Assembly: GCF_000143415.4 (NCBI RefSeq)
Contig: NW_003314329.1
Coordinates: forward strand, 212,619 to 276,618
Source: Selaginella moellendorffii
Lineage: Eukaryota; Streptophyta; Lycopodiopsida; Selaginellales; Selaginellaceae
Direction of reading: 5' to 3'
DNA: 64,000 nucleotides
The number at the start of each line of letters is the position of its first letter. The stretch's first letter is position 1. Below, in pieces: positions 1 through 12,804 of this stretch. The notes below the pieces were generated by a model. The model had not been told where the DNA came from and searched no databases. It saw only the letters and a program-made list of their open reading frames with translations. A program made the position numbers and the translations under genes.

Positions 1-388
1 CTAGTTAGCAACTGTGTTGATGTTCAAATGAATTGAGTGGCAAGTTTGAGTTAGTTGTGTTCTAGACGAGATTATTTAGTAGGGGTTAAGCTTTGGCTTT
101 TCCTTGAAAAGTGATTCAGTCGTGGACTATGCTAACTCTACAAGCGGAAGAATTAGTGATTGATATTGGAAGGTTTGAATCCTTATTGGATTTGAGTTGG
201 AATATATCGATCATTGATGATTCTTCTTGTGCTTGTTATGAAGTGAGTTACGTCTTGCTATAAATGGATTCATGGAGGATCGTTTAATGATCACTTGTTG
301 AGCATAACTTCGTTATGTTTAACTTTTGGATTAATGTAGATATGCTCTTCATTAGCTTTGGCATTATAAAGTTTAGATTAAGGATGTG
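1..388. repeat. Direct repeat, copy 1 (family unknown)
   Basis: This AT-rich stretch returns at 4217-4460 and 6055-6193 at roughly 90% identity by eye. It starts at the window edge, so its true left end is unseen. The spacing of about 4.2 kb, with solo LTRs nested inside, suggests long repeats or LTRs of an old element. No coding capacity is visible and I cannot assign the family. Confidence 0.7.
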
Positions 389-1433
389 TTGAAGAGGATG
401 TTGTGGGTTGTACCATGATTTCTTCTTTAGCATTGAACTTAGTTCATGCAAGATTTGTGATCATGTTAGGCAAGACTTGGCTATAAGCTTCTTCGAGCTT
501 TTGGTTCCTTGAGTTTTCGTACTTGTGGTCCATTTGTTAGAAGTTGTTGGGGAAGGCATTTTGGCTCATTAGCTTCGATATTGAAGTTGGCTTTTGCATC
601 TAACAATTATTGGTGATAATTGACTATCATCTAAGATAGTTGATTATCCTTGTCGAAAGTGCTGCTTGATTGTTGTTGATATAGGATGAGTTGCCATTCT
701 TCAGAAAGGTGGCTTCCTTCTTTGACGATGATTATGCATCTCTCTTTTGATGGGATGATTAATGATCTTTCATGATAGTTAGTTGTTCTCTTTGGTGGCT
801 TATGGCTTTTCACAATACCACATGTTTTTTGTGGTTTGCTCTGGATTGGTCTCTTGGGTTTGAGATATCAATAGGATGTTGCTGACACTTGCTTGAGCAA
901 CTCTGGTTCCTTGGTATTGTTGACCGGGATCTATTCGGATTGGCTCGTGTGATAGTTGACATGAATGAGTGTTTGTTGGCCATGCAACATTCATTCTATT
1001 GTGTTGATTATTGCTTGAGTTCGCTTTGATAGATTCAGATGTTGTTTCCTTCGGGTGATACATTCGTGAGCATCTTGCTTGCTAATCAATGATATTTTGT
1101 GTTCTTTGAGTTATCTTTAGTAAATTGTTTGGTATACTGTCTGCCATCTTTGGTAGTTAAGTTTCATCATTGAGTTTCCTTGATGATATACTTGCTGTTG
1201 AAATTTGTTGGATGGTCCATCCTATGTTTCCAAAAATGATGATCTTGGTGGTTTCTATCCTATAATACTAGTTTATCAGATGATAACTTATTTGGAATAC
1301 TTTTGTGTTCTCATCTAAGATATCTTCATTGATAATTAAGACTCTAAGATATCATTGTCTATGACTTTGATATTGTCCATCTATTGATCTTTGTGTTTGG
1401 GCCAGTATAGGCAGACTGGCTTTGGCACTTCGT

Positions 1434-2591
1434 TGTAAGGAACCAACTCGCCGAGGTGTCGTAGGCTAAAAGAACCCCGAAAGCATAACCAAAATGACAA
1501 AGAGTTCATCGGATGGGACCAAGTCGAGGATCGAGTCCAAGACCAACTCTAGGACCGAGTTCGAGATAGAGTTTGGAATCGAGTTTGAGACCGACTCGGG
1601 GACCGAGTTCGAGTCTGAGTTCGAGACCGAGTTCGAGACGGAGTCCGAGATCTGAAATCGGGTCCGAGACCGAGTCTGAGGTCGAGTCCAAGGTCGGGTC
1701 CGAGATCGGGTCTGAGATCGAGTCCGAGATCGAGTCCGATACCGAATCCGAAGTCGGATCCGAAATCGGGTCCGAGATCGAGCCAGAGACTAAGTCCAAA
1801 TACTAATACGGGTCAAGGGGTGAAAGCCCAAAGCGTGCGTCTCCCAGGGGGGGGGGGCTGCAGGGGGTTCCAAAAGTATAGTAGAGATAGTGAGGTCCAG
1901 GAACCAGTTTAGAAGGGACTCTCCAGTGGAGCTCCCAAACCCGACTTGAGGTTGGGACTGGGACTGAGGGGCCTTGGGTGGGAGTGAGTATGGACTTGGT
2001 TGGTGCTGGAGGGGCCATCCAAGGAAGTGCTCAAGAGCAGCTCCCACTCAAAAAAGGGAAACCGATTGTGGTGCTCCCGGCTCATGTGGAGTGGTGCCCC
2101 ACTTGAGTACCATGCGGCTCATTGGTCCTCGCCCTTCCTAAGGGCTTGGGCCTTCCTTCGGGATGGAAGTGGGGGGGTAGAGGTACCCATACTGGGCCGC
2201 TAGGCCACGGTGTTTCGCCCCGGCATCCCGAAGCAAGTGTTGCACTCAAGACTTGGGATTTAGAGGGTCCCATGATCAAGTCTTGTGGTACCAAGGGATG
2301 ATACGAACCTGGAAGCTTGGTGTGCTTGGCTGCTTGTGCTTGCGGGGAGTGTAGCCGAACCTTAAGTCCAGTCTAACCCGGGGAGGGGGATTGGGAGAGA
2401 TTGGGAATCCTTGGATGGATGGCTAACGCTCCGTTGCTCGTGCAGTGAGTAGCTGAAAGCAAGTAGGACCAAGTAGGAGTTGGTACCATAGGCGAGAACC
2501 TTGGCGAGGTAACTTAGCAAAAGCCAAGGTAGTGTCGGACGGATAGACGAGGTAAGCTAGCAAATTGGAAAGGAAAAATTTGGGGCTTACA
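1434..2591 (+). mobile_element. Solo LTR, type B, with TSD TTCGT
   Basis: The element begins TGTAAGGAAC and ends GGGGCTTACA. It is flanked by identical 5-bp direct repeats TTCGT at 1429-1433 and 2592-2596, the signature of LTR integration. Inside are a purine tract of GAGTCC/GAGACC-like units (about 1510-1800), a GGGTGAAAGCCC module at about 1818, a G-run, and CCAAAAGTATAGTAG near 1870. A second copy in the opposite orientation lies at 44937-46103. No internal region remains, so it is a solo LTR left by LTR-LTR recombination. Its ends differ from the type A LTRs, but the tract and module are shared. Confidence 0.85.
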
Positions 2592-3631
2592 TTCGTGTGC
2601 ATGGGGAAATCTCTAGTCATGGGGTAGCTACTGTAAACTGGTCACATAACCCGCCTCTCTGTTGATGTTCTTTATTCTGTTGAAAGGGCGTGACCGTGTA
2701 AAAAACTCTAACTGCCTGTTTACAGTAGTCTATCTAAACCTTACCGACAGGTTTGGTTTCTTTGCTTAGGAGGGTTGGGGCCTCTGGCTTCTCTCTCTAT
2801 GTCTCTGCGGGCAGGGCATATCACACTTTTGTAAGCTGGGTAACACCTAGAGTAGCAAGGGTGGCTAACTCCGTTGGTCATTTCCTTGTCGGCAACGGCC
2901 GAAAGGTGTCTAAGCTGGTAGCGCATCTGCGTTAGACAAAGAGGTTGCCTCCTAACTCATTTAAGTTGATGTATTTCTCACATAGTGTGAATACCGTGAA
3001 CTTTTTTTGGAGTTGTTTCCTTGGCGGTATTCTAGACTCGAGTATGCATCGACGAGGACGTCGATCTTCCCTAGGGGGGGAGAGTGTCGCACATGTGACT
3101 TCAGGTATCGAAAGATACTTGTTGGCCAGTCCTTACGGGCACTCTTTCCTTACTGCCATGACAGCAGGAGGTCTGTACTGCTGGTTCCCGTCAATAGCCC
3201 CTCTTGTCCAAGTGTTAGTTTACTGGGCTTAGCATCTGTACTTAGCCAGATGGACATAAGGTAGGAACTCCTATGTGTTTCTAGCTGAGCATTCTCGGCC
3301 TGGCTCTTAGTTCTCTTTTGCTCTGTCTTGCACTGGTTTGGCAAGAACCCTCGCGTATTGAGACTAATCCCTCAATATTGCTGGATGATAGCTTACCGTG
3401 TCTACCAAACACCCTCACTATCACACCCTTTGTGTTGGTCTCATTTCGGTCCCAAATGCTATTTATGGAAGGTGTCCAGATTTGCTCATTTGGCATATCT
3501 ACGGAATGTAGAGATCTTCCTGAACACAATGGTGTTCGTCCCGTGTCCAAATTTGCAATCTAAGGACATTCCATATTTAGTAAGTTTCGAGCTTGTCCTA
3601 GAGACTAACTCCTGATACTAAGGGAGGCTTG

Positions 3632-3705
3632 GGGTGAAAGCCCAAAGCGTGTGTTCCTCAAAGGGGGGGGGCTGTGGGGGGTTCCAAATGTATAGTAAGG
3701 ATAGT
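3632..3705 (+). repeat. Relic of the LTR module (GGTGAAAGCCC plus G-run)
   Basis: GGGGTGAAAGCCCAAAGCG is followed by a G-run and TTCCAAATGTATAGTA, matching the core module of the type A and type B LTRs. No LTR ends are visible here, so it is a fragment of an older insertion. Confidence 0.6.
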
Positions 3706-4216
3706 GGGTAGGTCGGGCATGGCCGACCAACTTGAGGCATAGTCTAGCTCCCGCTTGCGTCCCTATCCTTGTTCTACGTCCGGCTTGGGTCTAAGCCCAA
3801 GTTCCATTCCATGCTAGTTGGTGGAGTACCCATATCCTCACGTAAGGCCACCGGTATGCCGAAATAGCGCTAGACTCTGTTTGGCTCTGTTTTGCGTGAT
3901 AGTCCTGGCATTGGGATGCTGGTTGCTCCAAGACTGTTCCAAGTCGCTCCGAGCTCCTGTCCCTTTGCTCCTTGGGCTTTATGCTCAGGAGTTGTTCCGT
4001 GGTTCGGTTCCGTCACTCCTTGGCTCCATGCTTGGGAGTTTGGCACCGCTCCTTTGTTCAGTGGCCCAAGGCCCTGAACCTCGGGTTCCTATGGACACGT
4101 GGCATGTGACACGTGGCATCTGTCACATGGCACAAAAAGGGTTTAGGTTCCGCTTCGTGGTGTTATCCTATGGTAAATTACCATCCGATAAAGGGTCAAA
4201 ACCACGTGCGCTACAG

Positions 4217-5539
4217 CTAGTTAGCAACTTTGTTGACGTTAAAATGAACTGAGTGGCAAGTTTGAGTTAGTTGTGTTTTAGACAAGATTATTTAGTAGGG
4301 GTTAAGCTTTGGCTTTTTCTTGAAAAGTGATTTAGTCGTGGATTATGCTAACTCTACAAGCGGAAGAGTTAGTGATCGATATTGGAAAGCTTGAATCTTT
4401 ATTGGGTTTGAGTTGGAATATATCAATCATTGATGATTCTTCTTGTGCTTGTTATGAAGTTGTAAGCAACTAAATTTTCCATTCTACTTTAGTCACTTAA
4501 CCACACCTCCGACCACTTGGAGGAGTCTCAATCACAACCTCCATAAGTCCATTTCAGGACTTGGGACTTGCTAGCCCCGAGAATAGCATCCATGCCACTC
4601 AACATTTGCACTTGGTCCAAGTGCTCCACATGTCCGATCCCATGACCGACACTCAAAAGTACCACCGACATAGCAGCTTATTACGCTAAGGCCATGCCCA
4701 ATCACCTTTGCCACACTAGTAGTCCAATACCACTTGTATCACAGTCTTGGCTCTCCAAGACTAGGCAAACCATCCATGAGTGGTCATCTCAGATCCACTC
4801 CTTAGCATCCTTAAGATGCCCACCGACAAGGGGAATAGCCTTCCCCAATATCCCTCTGTCAGTCCCCACTAAGTCGCTTTCTGCCCCTGGCCGTGTTTGC
4901 CAACACTACCATTGGATCGAGGCCCACAGGCCTGACCACTAAGTCCCACAGTCCTCTGGGACTTCCTCACCACACGACTGTGTCCTTGGTCACTACCCCA
5001 AAGGACTGCTCCTCTTCCTTTCCACAGTCTGGGCCTTTGGGACAACATTTCGGAACACCGTGGCCTTACATGAGCCACCTGGGTACTCTCCCCGCCCTCC
5101 GCCCTTGGGTGCTCTAGCCATGCGCTTAGAGCGAGGTTCCGTTGAGCCACGCCTAGTATCCAAGTAGGTAGTGCCACCCACACTTGGACTGGGAGCATCG
5201 GCTAATTGATCTCCCGGGGGAACTAGAGCCGGCTGTTGAACACTTCACCAAGCTACCCCGCTTGTCGGTCCGTGTTCACTCTAGTCTTGGACTTCCCAGT
5301 GGTCAGCTCATCACCCAACACTGGGTCTGGCCTTCCTGGGCCAAACTGGCCTTTCCTGGCTAAACTGGCTCCATTGGGCTCCAACCCCCACACTCTCCCT
5401 ACTATACTTTTGGAACCCCCCGCAGCCCCCCCCCCCCCCCCACCCTAGGGGACGATCGCTTTGGGCTTTCACCCAACTGCATGTATTAGTATTCAGACTC
5501 GGACTCGGACTCGGTCTCGGTCCCGGATTCGGACTCGAA

Positions 5540-5570
<31 letters not shown>

Positions 5571-6193
5571 CCGGTCTCGGTTCCATCTCAGACTCCATCT
5601 CGGACTCCATCTCGGGTCCATCTCGGACTCCATCTCGGACTCCATATCGGACTCCACTTCGGGTCCATCTCGGACTCCATATCGGACTCCATCTCGGACT
5701 CCACTTCGGACTCCATATCGGACTCCATATCGGACTCCACTTTGGGTCCATCTCGAACTCCACTTCGGGTCCATCTCGGACTCCAACTCTGGTCTGCCTC
5801 GGACTCCATCTCGGACACTTCCACGTGTCATGTGTTGGTCTTTTTTGGGTCCCTTTTTGGAGTCTTGCTTATTGGTTGCCTCGTGCTTGCTCCTCGAGCA
5901 CTTTGTTGGGAGTTCCACTCCCGCTCTCGACCTTCCAAGTTAGAGCTTTTAGTCCAAACGTGTTATGCTCGTTTGGCTTTCGCTTCGGCCACTACCACGT
6001 GGCACCCTTTCCGGCTCCACTTTGGGGCCTAGGGATTTTGTGTCTCACAGAAGTGAGTTACGTCTTGCTATAGATGGATTCGTGGAGGATCGTTTAGTGA
6101 TCACTTGTTGAGCATGGCTTTGTTTTCTTAGCTTTTGGATTGATGTAGACATGCTCTTCATTAGCTTTGGCATTATGAAATCTAGCTTATGGA
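4217..6193. repeat. Direct repeat, copy 2, split by a solo LTR
   Basis: Positions 4217-4460 and 6055-6193 together match 1-388. The gap is the solo LTR at 4461-6049 with its duplicated target. Similarity stops where the gypsy LTR begins at 6194, so that element inserted into, or truncated, this copy. Confidence 0.75.
4461..6049 (-). mobile_element. Solo LTR, type A, with TSD GAAGT
   Basis: Read on the minus strand it starts TGTGAGACACAAAATC and ends in TGCTTACA. GAAGT occurs on both sides (4456-4460 and 6050-6054). The interior holds the CTCGGACTCCAT minisatellite at about 5480-5815, a C-run (a G-run in element sense) near 5426, and CTATACTTTTGG just before it. The arginine/serine and proline-rich ORFs across it are by-products of the minisatellite, not genes. 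Confidence 0.88.
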
Positions 6194-6616
6194 TGTTGGA
6201 GAAGGGAGAAAAGGACAAGCTCGAGGATTCAAGTTTAGGAAAGTAAACTTGAGAGGTTCAAGGTTAGGACTGTATTCCTAACCTTGACGAGAGCATTAGC
6301 GACTATAAAAGTAGGACTTAGAATGTTTTTAGACTTATCCCTAATACAAAATACATTGCAATACAACGTCTTTCTGCCTATCTCTTCAGCTCTTCACAGC
6401 AATGTCTTACTTACCCACCGCCTTCAAGGGATCAAAGGCGTGGGACTAGCACTTTCAAGCACTTGTTCACAGTCTCAACTTGGCTTGGCACAAGCAGGTA
6501 AGTGCATTCTTCTTGTAGTGTAGTTTTAGTTTTAGGGACTAGATTAGATTTGAAACTCCTAGGAAAATCTCGTGTGGACATTTTCCTCCCAGTTTAGAGA
6601 TTCCAGGAGTTTTTCA
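6194..6616 (+). mobile_element. 5' LTR of the gypsy element
   Basis: The LTR starts TGTTGGAGAAGGG, where the flanking repeat similarity stops, and ends in TTTTTCA just before the primer site, giving 423 bp. A TATA-like ACTATAAAAG occurs at about 6302. No second copy is visible in the window. Confidence 0.7.
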
Positions 6617-6617
6617 C

Positions 6618-6634
6618 TGGCGACCACAGTGGGA
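6618..6634 (+). promoter_or_regulatory. Primer binding site of the gypsy element
   Basis: TGGCGACCACAGTGGGA lies 1 bp after the LTR end. It resembles TGGCGAC-type primer sites of plant Tat/Ogre elements, usually matched to tRNA-Arg. The tRNA assignment is inferred from that resemblance. Confidence 0.6.
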
Positions 6635-6982
6635 TACGGCGACGTGAAGAGCTCATGGAATAGAGCAGACCAAGACACTCATTTCCCCCAAAACTTCAAG
6701 GAAAACGGACCAAAGACGCACAAGAAAACGGCATAGGAAGAAAAAGCCCCAAAAATCAAGAAAAACAAGACCGTAAAATAAAAACGGTGGAAGATCATGA
6801 AGGCATGAATAAAAAAATGGAGCGTAAGACCAAAAGATGAAGAACACTTGAAGATTGAAGCCACCCAAGTCGTGGAAAACTTGGAGCGTACGCGTAACTG
6901 CTTTGGCGAGAGGTTGAAGAAAGCGAATATTCCAAGAATCTGCGATAAGGAAACGACCAAGGGAAAATTCTAGCGGCTAGAG

Positions 6983-8199
6983 ATGGAGGAAGAATGAAAA
7001 AAACATGATTGCCCATTTGGTGACACACGCTGTACAAGATACAAAGACTGCCTTTTGTGTGGTTTCAGAAATTGTGCAAAACCGTACAAGCAATGCTATC
7101 CAAAATGGCGATGTGACACTTGCAAGCAAGCAAAAGCTAGACTCCGAAGCAGGGATGAAAATGCCACAGCTGAGGAGAGTAGGAAACGAGAAGAAATAAC
7201 CCAAGAAAACGACACCAAAAAGAGAGACGATAGTTTAGAACAAGCAGCGAAACAAAGCTTTAATTGCTTACAAAAACTTCAAGAAATGATTCTGCAACTC
7301 TTCTACAAATTGTCTAACAAATATGAAGAATGCAAAAATGAGGAAATGTTGAAAGAAAAATATGTTTACTTCAATTTCTTTGCAACTTGAAGAACTCTGT
7401 GAAGTGATCGACTCTGATCGTGAAAGAGAACACGCTATACGACAAAGGGAAGTAGAACACCACCGGCAAGAATAGCATCAGGGAAATGCATTATCACAAA
7501 ATCGACCATAGAGAAAAGTGCACTTGATTAATCCGCGCACACATAGGCTTAAAGCAACAAGAATCTGTTGGAAACTATACTGTGACATGTGGACGTCATT
7601 AGAGACTAGAAACATACGAGAATTAGGACATTAAAAATACAACCACTGCTGTATTCAGCATTTTCAAGTATTACCAACGACTGGGAAACATAAAAGCTCA
7701 TAGTGAGAGCTCGCATACCAAAACAACCAACACATCGTAAGAGATTAAAACAATTGTTCAAGATTGGACTACTAGAAAGAATTGCAATCATTTGCATATT
7801 TGCTTGATCCCGAAGATGGCAAGCAGTTTCCAAATATCACTAGCGAACAGCTACATCGATCAATTTATGACACAACTGACCTCCTTCCACAAACAAAATC
7901 GTACTTATTTACACCACTAGCTTTTTCAAATACAAGACCTTTTCTGAGCTAGACACAGGAAAGTGACCTCGAGAAGAAACTCGGGAAGAATCGAGAAAGA
8001 AAAACTCGATTGAAGACTCAAGACACAAGAGCTTGACTTCGCATTTATACTACAAAATCAAAACTTGCAACAGACTCAAGACGTAAAAGCTTAACTTTGC
8101 AATCTATGAAGAACAACATTTGACTCAAGACAACTTAGGCAACATATAAATTCAGGAAACTTACCTCAACATTCAAGTTGAGAAGACTCAGCAAATTGA
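6983..8199 (+). pseudogene. Gypsy leader with a broken Cys-rich and coiled-coil N-terminal gag region
   Basis: An ATG at 6983 is followed after four codons by a stop (6995). The same frame then reads through about 7390 as a Cys-rich cluster (pattern C-x6-C-x5-C-x2-C-x5-C, then YKQC, WRCDTC) and a long Lys/Glu-rich helix typical of a coiled coil. It then breaks, and the main gag ORF starts at 8200 in another frame. It could be an extra zinc-binding gag domain or a separate small leader ORF. The rest up to 8199 has no open frame. I do not recognise the cluster from known gag families. Confidence 0.5.
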
Positions 8200-9411
8200 A
8201 TGTACAAACACAAACCAGACCCAATCAAGATCCGGGAAAGAGATCTTCGACAAAAGAATCGAGAAGTGAAAAAGGAAGGGATAGAAAAAGAGAAATTAGA
8301 ACAACAACAACAACAAATTTTAGAAACGATATTAGAGAAGTACGACAAGGAGGATAAAGAAATTCAAGTTGCCGAGTCGAGCAACCCAGTCAAAGATAAC
8401 AAAGAACTAAATATCGAAGACGCCCCAGAGTTTGAGGCATTTGAAGAAGCAGAATATATAGCACCAAAGTTTTACTCAAATCCAGACTCACCAGAACAAC
8501 AATTTCACCAACAAAGACTACAACTTCAAATGGCAATCATCAATCCAGCGACAGCCATAGGGAACATGATTTCCTATCCCATTTTTACTGGTGGAAAAAC
8601 CGAAGATGCAAACCAACATCTTAAACAATTTGATCAAATTGTAAAGATGAACAAACAGGAAATGCATCGGGAAATACTTTTCCCATATACACTTAAGGGA
8701 AAAGCACTCGATTGGCATAATACAGTCGATGATGCTTTGACCCATGATGAAAAGGTCACACAATTCAAGGAGCAATTCCAGACTGGTGGAACTCCAGAAG
8801 AACACTATGAGATCATCAAAAACTTCAAGCAAAAATCATGTGAAGGAATTCAAGATTACACTCGAAGATTTAAGTTTCATGCAAAGTGTTGCAAGGATTT
8901 GATAACAGATAAAGGAAAGAGCTTATCCTATATCCAAGGACTAAAAGAAATCTATAGAAACATGGTAGCAATTGCTGCTGCAATAGAGAATCCAGATGAT
9001 GAAAGTGTTGATACACTCTCCAAAGAAATCCTCACATTGGAAAAGAGATTCAAGCAATTCACAAAAGCTATACCTTCACAAACCGATGACGGTTCAGATG
9101 ATGAAGAAGAGGAAGAAATACGCATTAAGACAAAGAAGAAAACACCAAAAGACCAAGACTTGAAGGATATAATCAGGAAAATCTCACAAACCGAACTCAA
9201 AGCAGGAGTGTGGTGTACAAAGTGTAAAAACGAGGGACATACATATTCGGAATGCAAATTACAGCTTTCAAAGTGTCAAATTTGTGAAAGAGAAGGCCAT
9301 ACAGCCAAGAAATGCCGATACAGGAATACAATGGAAGTTTCAAGAATCGAGAATGCTCCTCGACAAGAGCCCAATCCTCAATATCAAGGAAACTGGAATC
9401 AAAACGCGTGA
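8200..9411 (+). pseudogene. gag: gag, capsid and nucleocapsid part (gypsy)
   Basis: The 403-codon frame begins with a charged helix. It continues with a retrotransposon capsid-like region (about residues 110-250, including FTGGKTEDANQHLKQF and KGKALDWHN) and ends with two CCHC zinc knuckles around residues 337-375 (CTKCKNEGHTYSEC and CQICEREGHTAKKC). Capsid packages the element RNA; knuckles bind nucleic acid. A TGA at 9409-9411 stops it. The same frame continues open beyond with a Tyr/Asn/Gln-rich tail, so this stop is probably a mutation rather than the natural end. Confidence 0.88.
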
Positions 9412-10731
9412 CCACCACGAAATCAACCTCCAAGATATAACAATTATTATCAACGTGATGATAATTTGTATAGTCAAAGACAAAACTATTACCAGCGAGG
9501 CAATAACAACTACAATAGAATACCCCCTCAAGATCAAAGACCAAACAACTATACTGGAAATTATGGAAGAAACTACAATACATATCAGCAACGTGATGGA
9601 CCTCAGGACAACTATCAACGTCCTCCCCCACGAAATTACAATTATGATCAAGAACCATATCGGAATTATAATCAAAGACCACCCCAGGCTCAAGGTTACA
9701 ATTACAACCAGCAACCTGCACTGCAGCAAGATAATCATCCTCAACAACCTTACCAAAATGCAAATCGCGAAAATAACCAAGGAGTAAACAATCAGGCTCT
9801 GAGGCCAAGACCACCAGCAGCACGGAATGTTGAGGTGGAAATTGACGAACAACAAACTTTTGAAGAACCAACAATACGAACTATCATGAGACAACAATAC
9901 AAGTATCAGCAACCAAATAATCTGGAAGAACAAGATTACAATGATGAAGTTGAAATTATCCCAAAAACCGAATGGAAGAAAAGCAAGAAAATACTACAAG
10001 CAATTCAGGCTGAATTGCAGGAACAAGAACCACAGGTCATTGAAGACCATGACAAACCATCCAACGATCATCAAACAACAAGTTTCTCTGAAGAAGAGCA
10101 CACCTCACTTGCAGAACAAATACTGCAACACGGAATCACATTAACCTTACAACAAATACTTCAAATAGCACCACATCTTAAGAGCCAAATACTAAAGATT
10201 TGTTGTCCACAAATTCCTGATGCTCGCACTCAAGAAAAGCAATTTCCATCTAAAACTGAGAAAGAGGATAACGTAAAAATCCAACCTGGAGATTACGATG
10301 ATAATATACCTTGTATTGACCTCAACATAGGCAAGAATCAAATCAATGGAGCAATACTCGATGGAGGCTCAGGCGTGAATATCATCGAGCATGGTATATG
10401 TAAAGCAATGGGACTTGGACCTATACAACCTACTCCCTTCAATGTCCACATGGCAGACCAACATGTTGTAAGACCAGCTGGCATAATAAGAGATATCACC
10501 ATTGGAATCAAAGGACACAAGTTCAAGATCAACTTCGTGGTATTAAAAATGCCAATTGAAGAATCCTCTTACGAACTCTTGCTTGGAAGACCATGGCTAA
10601 ACAAAGCAGTTTATGCTCAATATTGGATGGACCATGAAATTTGTATACAATCAAACAAAGGACAAACAAAAATAACTACAACTACGACCAGGAAAATTCC
10701 GAAAAGATTTCAACCAATTCAAGCCCAATAA
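9412..10731 (+). pseudogene. gag tail and aspartic protease (gypsy)
   Basis: This continues the gag frame after the TGA. A prion-like Asn/Tyr/Gln/Pro-rich stretch (about 9412-9800) precedes a retropepsin domain with the active-site motif AILDGGSGVNII at about 10350 and the flap/dimer motif ELLLGRPWL at about 10580. The protease would cleave the polyprotein. A TAA at 10729-10731 ends the frame, but the reading frame is open again directly after it, in register with RT. Confidence 0.85.
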
Positions 10732-12804
10732 TACAATTGGCAAGAAGGCTTGGACGACCTTGAAGAAGCCAAACTCCTTGAAGCTTACCTAGAGCTACGA
10801 GCTTTTCAAGAAATCGATTTACATCATGTACTACCAGTAGTGGCTCAAGACAAGCACCACGACTTAAACTCGATGGACCAACCACTCTACTCTACAAAGC
10901 TACACGCTCAAAATCAACAAAGATTAAAGATAAAACAACAAAACGAGAAGCCAACTCTCAAGCCTGAACAATTACAATCTAAAGAATACAACATTCGGAT
11001 TGATGATAATCCAGCCCTACAATTTGGAAATGACAACTTTACACCCCGAATTAACCTCAATGAAGAAACTGAAGAACTCAATCTTGGACTTCAAGAAGAT
11101 CCACACAACATACTCATCGCTACAAATCTTGACAAAAACTTCAAGATAAAAGCTCAACAATTACTCATAACCTACAAGGACGTTTTCGCATGGTCATACA
11201 AAGATCTCAAGGGAATACCCCCGGAACTATGTACACATCGCATAGAGTTACTACCAGGAACACGACCAATTAAGCAAACAGCTTATTGCATGAATCCAAA
11301 CTTTGCTGATAAAGTCAAAACAGAACTCAACAAACTACAAAATGCTGGGTTCATTTACCCCATCAAGAATGCACAATGGTTGTCACCATTGGTTATCGTT
11401 CCGAAAAAGAACGGCAAATTGCACATTTGTGTCAATTACAAAAAGTTGAACGATGTGACGGAAAAAGACTCTTTTCCTATACCATTCTCAGACGAGATAC
11501 TTGACGCAGTTGCAGGACATGAGATGTACTCGTTCCTGGATGGATTTTCAAGATATAATCAAGTTCATATAGCGCCAGAAGATCAATACAAGACTGCCTT
11601 CATAAGTCTATGGGGTGCATATGCATACTCCAGAATGCCATTCGGATTAACGAATGCACCATTTACTTTTCAAAGGATAATTACCGACACATTTCAAGAA
11701 TACTTGACTGATTTTATGTGCGTCTTCATGGATGACTTCAGCGTTTTTGGAGCAAAAGAAAAACACCTTGAACACTTAGAAAAGTGTTTCATTAAATGTC
11801 GACAAAACCGAGTTGCACTTAATCCAGAAAAGTGTATTTTCTTTGTCAAATCAGAAATACTCCTTGGCCATGTCGTTTGTAAAGACGGAATTCTCATTGA
11901 CAAAGCAAAAACAGAGGTCATCGTCAAAATGACTCCACCCATGGATTTAATGAGTTTGAGAAGATTTCTTGGAAAAATGGGTTACCATAGACGTTTTATT
12001 CAAGACTATGCAACGATTGCTAAACCACTCACTGAGCTACTTAAGAAATCTCAAGTTTATGCATGGACACAAGATTGCCAACTGGCCTTTGACACACTTA
12101 AGGATAAGCTTACAAAAGCCCCCATACTGGTTCAACCAGACTGGACACAGGAATTCATTGTACAAGTAGATGCATTTGATTATGCACTTGGAGCTATACT
12201 TTGCCAGCGAAAAACAGATAATAGAGACCATCCCATATACTACACAAGCCGCAGACTCTCCCCACCAGAGATGAACTATACAACCACGGAAAAAGAGGCA
12301 TTAGGAATGGTCTATGCACTCACCAAATTTCGACATTACCTCCTTTCAAAAAAAGTCAAGATCATGGTTGATCACCAAGCACTCTTACACTTACTCAACA
12401 AGACAATACTCACTAGAAGAATTGCACGATGGTTTCTTCTACTTCAAGAATTCAACTTTGAGATTATTCACAAGCCAGGCAAACAACATACGCAAGCTGA
12501 TCATCTTAGTCGACTTGTCACGGGAGGACAAGTCACGAAATCCAACGATGACTTACCTGATTCACACCTTTTTAAGGTCACAACTCAAGGAATGCTCCAG
12601 GATATTTACAAATTCTTGACGACAACCAAGATCCCCAATCACTACTTCACAAAGAATCAAAGGAAACAATTCGTCTTGAGGACACGACGATATTCAGTCG
12701 TGGGAGGCAAACTATATAAGCTTGGACATGACAACATCTTGAGAAGATGCATAGAATCACAAGAAGAGATTAAGGATCTACTCGATGAAGCTCATGCAGG
12801 ATGA
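10732..12804 (+). pseudogene. pol: Reverse transcriptase and RNase H (gypsy pol)
   Basis: This region encodes a Ty3/gypsy RT with the motifs LSPLVIVPKKNGK, RMPFGLTNAPFTFQR and the catalytic FMDD (at about 11730). The RNase H-like domain follows (FIVQVDAFDYALGAILCQ, TTTEKEALGMVYAL, HKPGKQHTQADHLSR). It is followed by the beginning of the integrase zinc-binding domain, interrupted by TGA at 12802-12804 inside its conserved histidine motif. The catalytic aspartates of RT are intact by eye. The domain order and motif spellings are diagnostic for plant Ty3/gypsy. Confidence 0.92.

Larger units (their letters stand above)
389..4216. other. Sequence between the two direct repeats; no gene seen
   Basis: Apart from the solo LTR at 1434-2591 and the module relic at 3632-3705, this stretch holds only short ORFs without recognisable domains. 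It is probably the decayed interior of the element flanked by the repeats at 1-388 and 4217-6193. I see no RNA gene or promoter I can support. Confidence 0.5.

Noticed and set aside
2880-2950. tRNA-like stretch (GCTGGTAGCGCATCTGCGTTAGACAAAGAGG)-type D and anticodon arm
   Set aside because: No matching acceptor stem and no T-arm follow at the right distance; only partial resemblance.
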